Assembly: GCA_014529385.2 (NCBI GenBank)
Contig: CM043957.1
Location: 65,511,503 to 65,575,502, forward strand
Direction of reading: 5' to 3'
Source: Adiantum capillus-veneris
Taxonomy: Eukaryota > Streptophyta > Polypodiopsida > Polypodiales > Pteridaceae
DNA length: 64,000 bases
The notes beneath the pieces are model-generated. The model was given only the letters and a program-made list of their open reading frames with translations, did not search any database and had not been told where the DNA came from. Position numbers and translations under genes: made by a program. Numbering within the stretch: the stretch's first letter is position 1; each line of letters begins with the position of its first letter. Shown in pieces: positions 33,107 to 45,763 of the stretch.

Positions 33107-33187
<81 letters not shown>
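32344..33187. repeat. Series of (CT)n(AC)n arrays, 3' part of Helitron B
   Basis: CT 32344-32384 with AC to 32404; a C-run 32480-32496, CT to 32526 and AC to 32594; CT 32776-32806 with AC to 32843; CT 32941-32987 with AC to 33016; CT 33112-33160 with AC to 33187. Mirror images of the GT/GA arrays in copy A. Confidence 0.95.
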
Positions 33188-33191
<4 letters not shown>

Positions 33192-33924
33192 TAGGAAATT
33201 GTAATTGGAAGCATGACATACAAATTGTCTCTACAAAAATGTATATGTAATACAATTCTAACAATTGATCCTTGTTGGTATCTTCTCCAGTAAGGATATG
33301 CTCAATTGCAGGGTCTTGATCTCTTTATGCGGAATAAGTTTTCAAGATAAGAAAAACTTCAAGCAATTGATGTCTCTATATGAAATAAATCTTCAAGAGT
33401 TCTTATGTAGCACAAATGCAAGAGACTCTCCCTTGAGAAAGTCATTGAAATCATTATCTAGATATCCAAATTCTAATGGTAATATAATTTGGCTCACATC
33501 ACCTAATCTCATGATTTCAAAGCCGCATTCTCAAATAACACTTTTCATTTCCCTCAAATGAACCACACTTTGCTTTATTTTGAGCCTCAAAAATATGACC
33601 TCAGTAGCCAATAGTGTAGCCATCTCAATCCAGCACAATGGTTTCTCCCTCTTTTGGTGTTCACAACCTTGGGTACTTGAGTTGTAATCAAGATTGTATC
33701 AATGTATATTAGGATACTTCATTTTTGGCTTTCCATAATCTTTCCCTCGCAAGGATGACATGTCTACAAACTGTAACACTGACACTCTTTTATTTTATGT
33801 AGTATGTGAAAGCCTAAGTAGCGAGTGCTAGTTAGATAAATCATTTCTCATTGAAAATTGCATAGCTCCCTTTTTCCTTGAAATGGTATGTAGTTTCTTT
33901 AGGAAGGGTGCTAGTTTTCCAAGG

Positions 33925-33969
<45 letters not shown>

Positions 33970-34460
33970 TTGGTGTCCCATGCAAGGGTGTAACAAATTT
34001 TTGATAGGTGCACCTCTCCTCTTTGTGCTAAGCTTGTGCTCAAGTTTGTGAGAGAGTGATCGTGGATGTATTGAGTGTGCATCTTTTCAGTGCCTCTCAT
34101 GCCCTTCCATTTTGGGTATGTTGGAAACCTCTCTTTACAAAAAGAAACAAAATTTAATGTACCTTCAACCGGCTAAAATTATAAAACTTGGGCTACATTC
34201 CAAGCTTTCCTTGAAGAAAATCTATAAATTTTGCAAGTGCTAATGTAAATACGGACAATTTTTCAAGTATCAATGTTACCAACAATTCTTCATATTTTGA
34301 CCCCAAAATTGAAAGAGTTTTATTTTTGCCCTTAATTATTATATTACTTCAATTAGGAAGAATAGTATAAGTAGATGAAGAATTTCATATCGTAGAGTTG
34401 ACTCCCTTTTTTTTCACATTATGTAATTGCTTATGGACGGTTTCCAGCTTGTTGCGAAAA

Positions 34461-34501
<41 letters not shown>

Positions 34502-34901
34502 GCCAGTGTCCCACGCGACAGTGTAATAGATTTTTGACAGGTCCACTTTCATCTTCGTGCATAGCTTGTACTTGAGGTGGCAAAAGAGTGACCGAGGATG
34601 TACTGTACATCCAAGTTTTTAGTGCCTCTTCGTGACCTGTGTTCACAAAAAAAGGGCTTAGTGTATTTTTAACCTACTAAAATTGAAAGACCCGGGCTAC
34701 ATTCCAAGCTTGCCTTTAAGATCTTTGATAGTTCTTCAAATTTTAACCTAAAATCTAGAAGGGTTTTATTTGTGTCATTATTTATTAAATTACTATAAGG
34801 GAAAATAATATAAGTAGATGAAGCATTTCTTATCATAGAGTTAACTCCCTTTTTCTTGAAATAATATGTCATTGCTTTTGGTTGGCTACCAGGTTGTTGG
34901 G

Positions 34902-34962
<61 letters not shown>

Positions 34963-35346
34963 CGGTGCCCCACGTGAGGATGTACCAAATTTTTCATAGG
35001 TGCATGCCTCCTTTTGTAACATACTATCCTTAGGGTGGTAAGAGAGTGACAGTGGATGTACTGAGCTTCCGACTCTTCTACATCCATCATGCCCTTCCAT
35101 TTTGGGGCTATTTGAGGCCCATGTTTACAAGAAACAAGGTTTTAGTGTACTTGTAACCGGATAAACTTACAAAATTTGGGCTATATTCCAAGCTTGCCTT
35201 TAAGAAAAACGGAAAAAATTTCCAAGTTTTAGTGTAAATATTGTCAATTCTTCAAATTTTGACTTAGAAATCAGAAAAGCTTTTATTATGCCTTTATATA
35301 TTTCCAATGTTTGCAAAAAAACCAAGGTTTACTATATTTCTACTCG
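33188..35346 (-). repeat. Right arm of the inverted repeat: diverged Helitron modules with (CT)n
   Basis: Reverse complement of about 22740-24665 in copy A, including module boundaries and microsatellite positions. Short frames such as those ending in Glu-Arg repeats are translations of the tracts. No gene. Confidence 0.85.
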
Positions 35347-35461
35347 CTCCAGAATTGCCAAACTCATTAATTTGTTCGTCAGATTTGAATCGAATCTTTC
35401 AATATCAAAGGAAAAGAACAAATAGCTTTCCAATTTTCCCCTTTCCCTCAGCCTCGCATCC

Positions 35462-35523
<62 letters not shown>

Positions 35524-35670
35524 GCCCTGCTCTCAGACCCGCCATGGGTTTTCTTGTCTCGCTCTCAAAGCACACACTCTACTGCTAACAGGATGTGGAG
35601 CATGGGCCCCGTCACAATCACAGTAGCCAAAAAAAACTTCCTGCGTTTGCCTTGGCCCCAGGACAAACGA

Positions 35671-35893
<223 letters not shown>

Positions 35894-36384
35894 CTCCTTG
35901 TCTTCTTTCTCGCCTGCCCTCAGCGCCGTCTTTCTCTCTTGACCCTGCATCCGACCCTGAATGCGATGGAGACAAGACCAGGGCATGGCGACGGAGAGCA
36001 GAACAGCAAGTCCCCCGTCCCTCTCTGCACCATCTCGAATCACCACCATGTGTTTCGCCATTCATCGTAGGGCAAAACTACCCTTCACCACACAATCACG
36101 ACAGCTTAGATGCAGCACACCGACAAGATGCGGAGAATGCCGACAACAAATGAAATCGCCGTCTGCTGCTGCTGCAGGTGTAATAAGAGACACACAGGGA
36201 GAAGAAAGAGACTCGGACTGCGCAGAGAGAGAGAGAGAGGGCATTGTCTCAACCGTGCCTCCCTTGCATCGCCCTATGAAATTAGCTGCAAATTTTCATG
36301 AGCTTGTGGCAGGCATGCTTCAACTCCTGCGACCGAACCTCGTCCTCATCAATCGTTGCACGTCCTTCGCTCGTTCTGACGCAT

Positions 36385-36386
<2 letters not shown>

Positions 36387-36453
<67 letters not shown>
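36387..36453. repeat. (CT)n microsatellite, 67 bp
   Basis: Pure CT repeat near the right end of the copy-B-only segment. Confidence 0.97.
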
Positions 36454-36454
<1 letters not shown>

Positions 36455-37438
36455 GAAAAAAACATAAGGGCAACATCTGTACTCGTTTTTGCTTTACTTT
36501 GCCCACCCTTGCCTTTTCCAAAGTGGTATCTCCAAGGATTTTGCGTATTGCAAACCAAGAAGAAACGTTTTGGCTACCTACTAAGCCGAAATTGAAAAAT
36601 CTTGGCTAGTTTTCAAGCTTACCTTGAAAAAAACTGGAAATATTTTGCAAGTTTTAGCGGTAATTTCTCAAATTTTGGCCTAAAAACCAAAGTTTTAATT
36701 GTGCCCTTCTTTACTTTGAGTACAATTTTTTTTTGGCAAGCCTAGCAAATTAGTTCGATTGGGAAAAATGTTTTTGGCAAGCCTTACTTCAGACCTCACA
36801 TGCCACATGCTTATGTTGTCCCATGTGAGGCACAGGTGGTGCCAGCCTGACTGCGAGACCATCTGAATTTGTCCCTGTGAATCAGTGAAGTTGTAACATG
36901 TAGTGTGCACGCCCTCGAGGTTAGTGGAATAGCTATGCATTTAGGTGCTAATCACAAGGTTTTTGCTCAGCATTGCCTGATGTGTGGAATCATGGAGAGC
37001 TAAGCATGTGCTATTCTTAGGACTTCTTCTCCTTTTGCTTTGTATGGTTCATGGTCCATGTTCATATGGGCACAAGTTTCCTCAATGTGATGACATGGCC
37101 TTGTGATGGCACTAATACATGTACCTGGTTATGGGCTACGCTTCCTTGTAGATAGCCTTGTGAATTGGTATTGTCAGTTGTGTTTTATCCTCATGGCAAT
37201 GGCAATTTCTTAGCATGAGGCTTATTTATCGGGTGGGGCTTTTAATTTATTAACCCTTTTGAGTATTGCTATAGATATTTCACCCTTCAAATTTGAGCGC
37301 TCTGTGTGGATTTGTATAGAAATAAAAAGGGGGTTTCTTTAAAGCATACAAAAGGAAAATTAGAGCCACGTTTCAAATTTCCTTCAAGAGGAAAAATAGA
37401 GTCACCCTTCATCGAGCAGTGTTATGCTTCCAGGGCTC

Positions 37439-37452
37439 CTCTCTCTCTCCTT

Positions 37453-37526
<74 letters not shown>
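37439..37526. repeat. (CT)n microsatellite in the single 5' module of Helitron B
   Basis: CT tract with a short interruption near 37449-37458. It corresponds to the GA tracts of the three tandem modules in copy A (20193-21863). Confidence 0.95.
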
Positions 37527-37529
<3 letters not shown>

Positions 37530-38052
37530 TTAGTGTTTCAGTGAGGATCTAAAAGATTTTCAACAAGTAGTTCCCTCCTCTCTTTGCAAAGCATGTCCTC
37601 GAGGTGGGAAGAGTAATCTTGGATGCACCAAGCATCCAACTTTTCTACGTCTATCATCCCCTTCTATTTTGGAGCTTTTCAAAATCAATGTTCACAAAAA
37701 ACCAAGGTTTATTATGTTTTTAACCAGCTTAAATTATAAAATCCTAAATAGATTCCAACTCAAGGGGGTCACTACAATAAAAAAACACCTATCTCGTGGG
37801 TTCAACGTTGTGAATTATTTTATTATATACTTTTTTCACAATTTTACATACAAAAGTCTACCTTAAAAGAAAAAGTAAAGTCAATCCCTTTTTTTTTACT
37901 TGTCAGGTTGAATGTTAAAATGGTTCGCAAATGTTGAAATGGTTCGCAGGTTCCAAGGTTCATAGAAATGAAACATTTTGCTTTCTTAAGAGTGACACGT
38001 GGATGCCTTTTCTTTGCTTGAAAAATTTAAGCTCCTTCATTTATAGTATAGA

Positions 38053-38179
38053 TAGTATAAATTATACTGTCTTAGTACTTATCCTTCAATTTAAATATTT
38101 CTTGAAATAAAATAGAGTGTGACAAGTGGATGCTCTCTCTTTCCTTGAAAATTTGAAGTTTCGTAATGTATAGTATAGA
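38053..38179 (-). repeat. Repeat C copy with a Helitron-like 5' end
   Basis: On the minus strand it begins TCTATACTATACATTACG at 38179 (flanked by A) and continues AACTTCAAATTTTCAAGG, matching the spacer at 31988-32197. It directly abuts the 5' end of Helitron B, so B may have inserted into this element. Confidence 0.55.
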
Positions 38180-39957
38180 TATAGTATAGATTATACACAA
38201 TTTATTTAACTCGTCCCTTTTCTAGTTAGCTACATATTATTCGTGGTTTTTAGCAATGGCCATTTACTATGCAAATAAACAAAGAGAAAATGTGGTTCTT
38301 AAGGTTTCACTTCGTTTGGACATGTTGATTCATTGTTTTTCCTCAAAAGTGTGTGCTAAAAATGTGCAAATTATTTTATTGTGGCATGCTCAAATGAATC
38401 TCTTTGTTGTAGGCCTTTTGACTTGATCACTCATTTACAAGCCTAAACTAAAGAAAAATGATACCAAAACCCAAAAAGATATTGAGTTGATCCGTGCTAA
38501 AGTTAATGTCTCGTGGCTTGTTCAAATGTACCTCTTGGTAGGCCTCGGGATCTTGATGCCAAAACCACAATTCCAAAGATGAAAATATCTTCTTTAGTCT
38601 CTACTTTCCCATACTTCAAAGCCCCACTCCATGGACACACGTCCAATACTAGGAGATACTCAACCTTTAAGGTCTCTTTTCTAGCTAATATAGCTTGTAA
38701 GCTGTTGTCTTTCTAAAACCACTTGACTTTTTGATGCGAATCGTTAAAAGATTGAAATATTCTTTGGTATTTTAATTTGTAAATGGATCCTTGTCTCCAT
38801 TTTAAATGAAGTAGAAACAAAAATGAAGTGGATGTGAAAATGTACATGAAGGTGCACATTTTCATCCTCTCGTTCATGGTGAAAAAATTTAGGTCAAAGT
38901 TAACATTCATAAATAAACAATTTTCCTAGTTGAAACACTAAAATTTATCCAAAGTCAAACAAAATAGAAAGGTATACTTGTTTAGAGAGACATATATTTC
39001 AAAACCAACAACTTTGATACACAAATAAGCTTGTTTCGAAACCAACAAATGTCTTGGAGCACACGGATAGACAATAGATCGGTTCAATTTTGAAAACATT
39101 TCTATTATAGAGAATCTACCACGATTCTAATGAAAGTATCGAAACTTCAACTTTTGAATGGAGATGAAATTAAGGATTTGAATGATTAACACTAGTTTGG
39201 TAACCAAACAAGACTCTTATTATATAAATTTAGATTAAATGCTATTTTCATTAGATGGTGTATTTAAAAAAACCCTCTTGATATGATTAAATATGTTACC
39301 TAAAAAGGTCTTTTAAAAATATAACCTTTCAATTTAGAAGCTATCATGATCAAGAACAATACTCATAAAGTGGACCCCATAAGACTATGATGGATGCCTT
39401 GAAAAAATTGACTTTAAAAGCTCAAGAACAATTAGAGATCTTGTACAAAATTGTACGTGACTTTTTCACAATTGTGCTATAAATAATTGAAAGTTTCATG
39501 TGCCAAAAAAATTACTTGAGAGCATATAAAATAATGAAAAGTTCTACGTGTTTGATATGGCCATTTCAAGATTATTGTTATATACACAAAAGAATATTTT
39601 CTTGATATATGTGTGAGGTTTAGAAAGTGATACATTACTTACCATGTCTATTGAGGAGTCAAAGTGGCAAGTAGAAGTGCTTTGGCAAGCAACAATTATT
39701 GGATTTTTTCAAATATTCAAATCTGCACACTGAAAACTTTGATATTTTTATTCTTGAGGCATAAGTATTCAAAACCTCAAATAACTTCAAACTTTTTAAA
39801 TAAATCAACTAAATGTGTCAAAATTATGTGGTACAAACGTAATTGGGTACCTAAAACCTTGGTTTCAATGTTATTGTGGATGACTCAAGATTTTCGAGAG
39901 TTTTTGTATTATAAACAAGGTGAGAACTCACAATGGTCTGCAGAAAGCAAGGGAAGG
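38180..39957. other. AT-rich DNA without recognisable genes
   Basis: No domain-bearing frame, repeat end or RNA gene was recognised. The 133-codon frame at 39664-40065 overlaps the endonuclease remnant in antisense and has no support. Confidence 0.5.
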
Positions 39958-40560
39958 TTAGTTTTTGGCGATGAGGAGGTATGTAGTGGAGTGGTCGGAC
40001 CAATAGTTGTAGTTACTGTCAGACATGGTTTGTGGCAGGTCATTGCTAACCCATATGTGGTCTAGCATAGAAGTTGTGTACTGTGGTTGGATGGTGTATC
40101 AATTGGTGGAGCCCGTGCTAGAGAATGAGGTTGGAAAGGGTTCTATATGTGCTGGTTTTCTCAAGTGCGTTAATGTTGAAATCTCCCATTATGATTAGTG
40201 GTCGCATGGTGCGGGTTGAATCAAGAAGATTGGAGATGCTAAGTAGGAACCGTGGGAGCGATGATGTCGGTGCCCTGTAGAGTGAAATGACTGTCGCTAG
40301 GCACTTATTGGCACAGTGGAAAGTTGCATGGATCGTTTCAAGTGTTTCATTGATGCAGATGTGTGTTTGTGTAGGTATTAGGTTGTCTTTATGGAGAATG
40401 GAGATGCCGTGTAGTTGTGTTGAGGATATGCTGTGGAAGCCTGGAATGGTTGTCTCATGTTGTCGAGTCTCTTGCAGGCAGAGGACGTCAGAGGCCATTA
40501 GGCTTTTATCGTGGATGATATCGTTCGCATGCTTTCAAGGGAGACGACATTCAATGATTG
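39958..40560 (-). pseudogene. Apurinic-type endonuclease domain fused behind the helicase
   Basis: Motifs in order: KHANDIIHDKSLMASDVLCLQETR (metal-binding Glu), GFHSISS.QLHGISIL, RPLIIMGDFN (GDFN catalytic loop), then SMLDHIWVSND and WSDHST (SDH) just before a TAA at 39958-39960. It is therefore a complete domain in outline. A TAG at 40118-40120 and a single-base frameshift between 40070 and 40120 break it. A frameshift near 40535 separates it from the helicase, whose frame runs up to it. The sequence is unlike the endonuclease of the LINE at 28422-29746. It would give nicking activity to a Helentron. A degraded LINE inserted here is the alternative, but no reverse transcriptase follows and the domain ends properly. 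Confidence 0.75.
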
Positions 40561-40596
40561 CACAATGTAATGTGTATCTTGATGGAGATGCAGCTG

Positions 40597-42329
40597 ATTT
40601 TGGACGAGGGAATAAGCTGCTTATGTTCTCAACGTGTGGAGCTCTTTGAGGACAGATGCGTCGGTGTGAATGTTGCAGGGCAGCAAGCTCTCCACCAAAT
40701 ATAGATTTTCAGTGTCACGAATCCGTGTGAGAGCAGTGTATGCGAGGCCATGAGACCTAATCCCTTTGGGGTTGAAAGCCAGTGTGTTGAGTGTAGCCCT
40801 TGCGATTGGTGAATTGTGCAGGCTGCAACAGGCTAAACTGGGAATTTCTTGCGTATGAGGGTGTTGAAGTAGTTCTTGCCAATTTGGAATTCGCGTGTGA
40901 TGCTGAGAATTGGCGTCCAACTAGGCAATGTGACTGGGTTGCAAAGATGACAGTGGTCATACCTTTGTTTTTGCCCTATGCTAGGGTTGGTGAAATGAAT
41001 CCAGAGGCATGTCGTGTCGAAGAATGTAGTGCAGAGCTTGTAGATGCCTTCTGCACCGTTGACGAGGCCGTCGGGAATGTCTAGATTTCCAGCGCATAGC
41101 TCGACCACTAGGCCTGGCTTCAGACACAATGTTGCTTGGAGACTCGCAGTTTGTCTGGCATCCAATGGAATTGCTATTGTTTTGCTGCAAGAAGCGGCAC
41201 GCTTGTCAATCGCTTTGAGTATGTGTGGCTCACCGGGAAATTCTGCGAAGACCTTTTCATTGTGTTCATCCTTTTCCTTGTTAGAGTAGAATAGGTGTGA
41301 TATGGTTATGTCAGCAGAAAAATCTCTATGGAAGGAGTTGTTAGTGTATGCAAGGCCAATGGTAATGTGTGAGCCAATTTTCATTCGGTTGAGCACCTCT
41401 ATACACTGTCCATTGGTTTGTCTCATTGTCATCGTTAGTTCGTAGCACTTAGGGAATTCATGCCAGTACGAAGGTGCAACCGCCTCGAGAAGAGGCTGCT
41501 TGCTTGTGAATATCCAAGAGTCTTTGACTGGGCTAGCTTGACAGAGGTCACCACAGAGTATGACATCAAGGCCACCAAAAGGTTGGTCGTGTTTTCTCTT
41601 GATGGCACGAAGACGTGAGTCAGCCAATGAGAAGACACTTGATCCTATCAAGGAGACTTCATCAAACACTACAAACTCCAAGTCTTGATACAGTAAGGAC
41701 AATGCATCTAGCTTTTTTGCTCTGAGGCTTGTGTGTACCGTAGTTATTAAAGGCAAATGTAAAGCCAAGTGTATAGTTGTACCACCAATGTTGAATGATG
41801 CCTTTCCTGTATATGCCATCAGGAGTGCCTTAGGAAAGTCAGCATTGTGGCCCGACTTATGCGTGTAGAAACGAATGAGGGCTTCAACTAGCAAGAGCAA
41901 CGTGAATGTTTTTCCAGTGCCTGCTCCACTTGTGAGGAAGAGATGTATCTTTTCTGATGGTGCTATGCATTTTTTAAGCATAACATCATCGAGGATGAGT
42001 CGTTGTTGTGGGTTTAGCTTCTTTATTGATGTGTGGAAATCCTCATTGGTCATGCCAATATGTTTGAAAAAATGCAAAGAAAATGGTTTCTTCGTCGGTT
42101 GCTTTGATGGGGTGTTGATCATCACGTTGGCATTGTCGAAATCGTTCAAGGAACTTACACTTCTCGTGTTGCGCGAGGTTGTGATAGCTGTTGCAAATCT
42201 GTCAAGTGGAGCTGGTTCGACAACGAACTGTGATTCATTGTTTTTCACTGTCTCAATGTTCGAAGTGTAGACATCGATCCAAGAAGAACCTTTGGGTAGG
42301 TGCTCATTCTCATGGATTGACCACAGCAA
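40597..42329 (-). pseudogene. PIF1-type helicase domain of the Helitron
   Basis: Superfamily 1B DNA helicase that would unwind the transposon strand during rolling-circle transfer. Motifs: LTSGAGTGKTFTLL (Walker A, 41907-41927), MAYTGKASFNIGGTTIH (Ia), LEFVVFDEVSLI (Walker B, about 41651-41676), GGLDVILCGDLCQASPV (III), then ACTIHQSQG (V) after a TAG at 40833-40835, and SHGLAYTALTRI (VI) in another frame. The open part is 498 codons (42329-40833). A frameshift near 40760 and a TAA at about 40596 follow. Upstream it connects to the Rep region through broken frames (42644-42390 carries the linking segment SLPLHSSSREFIYIN). Confidence 0.85.
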
Positions 42330-42679
42330 GAAGAGAAGGCATTGTTCTCTATAGTGGTTGCCAGGGTCTTTGGCTTTATTGTATCTAACCTACCGTACGA
42401 TGCGTGCCCTCCGCAGCAACGTGTCAGGCCTGGAGGGATTTTTGGTTGTGGAAGCGAACTGGGCCAAGCACATGGCAAAGAACGAGTGTGGTCTGGAGGC
42501 ATATTTGTCAATGATGGAGGCAAAGAATATTTTTGTTGTGTCGGGGTGCATTTTTTGCAAGGCGTTCTTTTTTTTGAGAACGAGAGCACGCTCTTCAGCT
42601 GGATTAGTATTTATGTATATGAATTCTCTAGAGGAGCTATGCAATGGAAGCGAGAGACATATGTAAGCAGCTTGCTATG

Positions 42680-43773
42680 AACTAATTTGCTGTGTATTAA
42701 GGATTGTGCTACCAACTTTTTGTAGTCTCTCCAACGTTGTTGCATTGTTTGCGACACAGTGATCAACTTGTGCCTTGATTGCTCCTATTAATGTATTGTC
42801 CATTTTTGTCATATATGAGGTGCAATAGCTCGCAGCTCCATGTGCGTTTAGCATGAACTGTATATCTGTGTTTGCATTCCAAAGTGAAGCTATTGATTTG
42901 TTGAAGTTGTTTGTGAATATATCGCTTGGTTTGCGCTTGAGGAAAATAGTGGGTCCTTAGATAGTTGCTTGCAATGCAAGCAAGTACTTTTCCATGGAGA
43001 GTTGTACTTGTTCTAGCCATTCTTCAAATGTAGGGGCATTTTGTAAATCAATTTGGCTGAGTTGTTTTCAATTTGTTGCAAGTAAAGCTTACCTTATCTA
43101 GCCATGTTTGCCTCAAGTATTCCTTGTCGGATAATAGTTGTGAATGGCATGGGAAAACGTGGAAATCCAAAACGAAAACTTTTGCTCTTCTTTTGACAAG
43201 TCTTATGATGCTTGTGCTTGTAAGGTTCAGAAAGTTCATTGGGCAAGAATCTATCTGTGCTAATGTGGGTATCTACAAATAATACAATATCTTGATCTGA
43301 GTGTGTTGTGAGTGATGGAGCATTTTCTAGCCACAACAAACCATGATCATGTTGTCTACCGCGACTTTGGAACTCTGTGATGAAAAAGAAGTCTCGTATT
43401 TCGCCACAATGGAGGAATCAGTGCGCAACAACCATTTCAGTGCGTTGAACCTGTTGACGTAGAAACAAGCAGTTGTAATGGGATCGGCACGAATGAGGCG
43501 ACGCTGGTATGAGCTCAGACTCTCCCCGCGCTCTTGGCTCAGCGGGACTAACTTCTCAAGTGCAGCAAGAAGCTCTTTCCATCTTTGCTCTGCGGAGGAG
43601 AACGTGACAAAAAATGTAGGAGGTCCAAGTTGCCGGATCATTGCGAAGACTTTTTTTTTCATCTTTTCCTTGTAGTCGGGGGATGTGCGCAGTGCCTCGA
43701 AGTCTCTAAAGCCTAACCTTGAGTTGAGAAGCCTCTCTATGTTTGTGTCTTCTACAACTTGCCTTGCAGTCAA
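42680..43773 (-). pseudogene. HUH-type Rep (rolling-circle nuclease) of the Helitron
   Basis: Replication initiator that would nick and join the Helitron ends. GPPTFFVTFSSAEQRW (about 43626-43580) is motif 1. The metal-binding H-x-H is in RQHDHGLLWLENAP (HDH at 43343-43351), preceded by FFITEFQSRG. HKHHKTCQKKS with FRFGFP is the cysteine-containing motif after it. WNANTDIQFMLN followed by YCTSYMTK (42804-42827) is the catalytic tyrosine motif. At least one frameshift (about 43390-43410) and one TAG near 42678 interrupt the frame. The 85-codon frame at 42763-43020 is out of phase with the tyrosine motif and is a shadow. Confidence 0.8.
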
Positions 43774-43831
43774 CTACACCTCCTAGCTTTCCCTTGCGCA
43801 TTCTCACCCAAACAGAGGAAGAAACTTGTTG

Positions 43832-45453
43832 TCACATAATTTTGATAGACTTGAAAAATAAATTCTTGATGTCTGGGGCGAATCTTCTGTCAACGTTCAG
43901 GAGCTCCCACTTTGCAATCGTTTGATAATCTTTGGTTGCGGCTTCTCTATATCTTCTAGGGGACCCGAAGAAAAGAGTTGGGAAGCTCAACTCCTCGCAA
44001 TACTCGTCCGTGAAGATGCTCAACGATGAATTGCCCTCACAAGGTGCAACATGAAGAATCTTGCCACTGTAATCGACAAGCTCTACCGCACTTGACCCCA
44101 TGAAGCATGACATCAGTTTGTTCATCCTCAAGCTCAGCATCGTGCGCATTGTCGTTAAGGGTATTTGCAGGAGCCATACTTGGACCAGAAAGGTGTGCAA
44201 GCCACTTGTTGTTGACAGTGACACCTTCTCTCATGTAGAGTGGTGTGGATATAAGCGTAGTGGTTGCATGCATTGTGAGCAGGGGTCCCACAACACCGCT
44301 TAGGTAACATCTATCATATTCAAGTTTCCATTTGATTCCCACAAGGATAGAAGCCTCATCCTCAATGAAGCGAGGCAGCACAGCCTGGCTCTTCTCCAAG
44401 TTGGCAAGCACATTGGCAATGCTACCTCTAAGACCATACTGACCATCATACGTCAGTTTACGTATCTTGGTGAAGGGGATACGAATGGAGACCAAGCATG
44501 CCTCTACAAGGTTTAGATCTGACACCAAGGGAAGCACTGGATTGAACCCTGTCTCTTGCAAGCTCCACAGGTGATTGCTATCGCTTGTCAAATGTTTCTT
44601 GCACTGGCTGTAGACGTACACATCCCCATAGCGTGTTCGCTTCCTCAAAGTGGATTCTAACTGAAGGCAGAAGCTGACGTGTTAGCTGGCATCGGAATAG
44701 CAAGCATCCACATTTTTTGTAGGGTGTAATGGGCTTGTCCTTGATGCTTTTGTTGTATCTCTTAATCGGCTTGCTCAACCTGGCATGGGTGCGTCGTATC
44801 TGAGCACTAGTGACCAAACCCTTCTCTTTCTTCACACGTGAAAGCTTGCATTTCACAGCCTGGGTTGTGTGCAATGTGTGTGGGTGCTTGGCCTGGAACA
44901 TGCGGACCACCTCAACATCAGGCAAAGTCTCATGCAACAAGGATAGCTGATGCAAAGTGGCCACCACGTCTTCTTTCCATCCAACACGTGCACAACTTGA
45001 GCATGTTGTGAAGGTGGGAAGGTATGCGATGCCATTGCTTGTTTTGGAGAGCAGAATGCCCTTTGCAAGAAATGGTTTCGATGGCATCCCCAAGATGATT
45101 GTTCTCATGCTTCCAGTTCTTTTCAAATACACTTTTAACCTACAGCTCGCAAAGCAAGCAAACGCCGTTAACACGTCGAGGCTAAGGGCAAGTGAATTGG
45201 TGCATGTTGAATACAAAGACAAAAATTTTGTGGCTCTCATTGTGCTAGTGGCCCTGTTAGAAGGGAAGAAGAGGCATGCAACCGGGACAGCATGTCTTTC
45301 AAGCAAGAAGCTCTCAAACAAGTCGTTGAGCAAATTTGATCTAAGGTCATGCGGTGCACTTGTTGAATTTTGGAGATGGTGTCGCACGAGGAAGATGTCT
45401 GAATTGTTCGGAAACTGTGAAATAAAAACGATATCAAGATTGCATTCGGGCAA
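43832..45453 (-). pseudogene. N-terminal region of the Helitron Rep/helicase protein
   Basis: The part at 44648-44037 contains DLNLVEACLVSIRIPFTKI and KLTYDGQYGLRGSIANV, the conserved region found in front of the Rep in many eukaryotic Helitrons (DUF6570-like). The frame at 44224-43832 continues it with VAPCEGNSSLSIFTDEYCEE and LSFPTLFFG, the start of the Helitron_like_N domain. The part at 45453-44578 is basic and cysteine-containing but without a motif I can name. The three stretches are in different frames, so frameshifts occur near 44600 and 44100. Confidence 0.7.
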
Positions 45454-45523
45454 GAGTCATTGAAAAGGCACGCGAAGATTGCAAATATTCAGCCGTCTTG
45501 TGTGTTTGTTTGTGTGTGTGTGT

Positions 45524-45623
<100 letters not shown>

Positions 45624-45763
45624 GTACTTTGGAAGGTTGAAAAGATGGAGGGGAAGGAAGAGTAGAAAGCGAGTTATGGAGAGACACCACGGCAACAACG
45701 CTCAAAAGTAGGATACCATTTTCATATGAAATTGGATATACAATGGACAAGCCAAAATTTAGT

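Noticed and set aside
40118-40498. Endonuclease fragment as a separate LINE
   Set aside because: No reverse transcriptase follows, the domain ends normally at 39958, and the helicase frame runs into it; kept as a Helentron part with the caveat stated.
42763-43020. 85-codon minus-strand frame over the Rep catalytic region
   Set aside because: The Rep motifs WNANTDIQ and YCTSYMTK are read in another frame, so this is a shadow.
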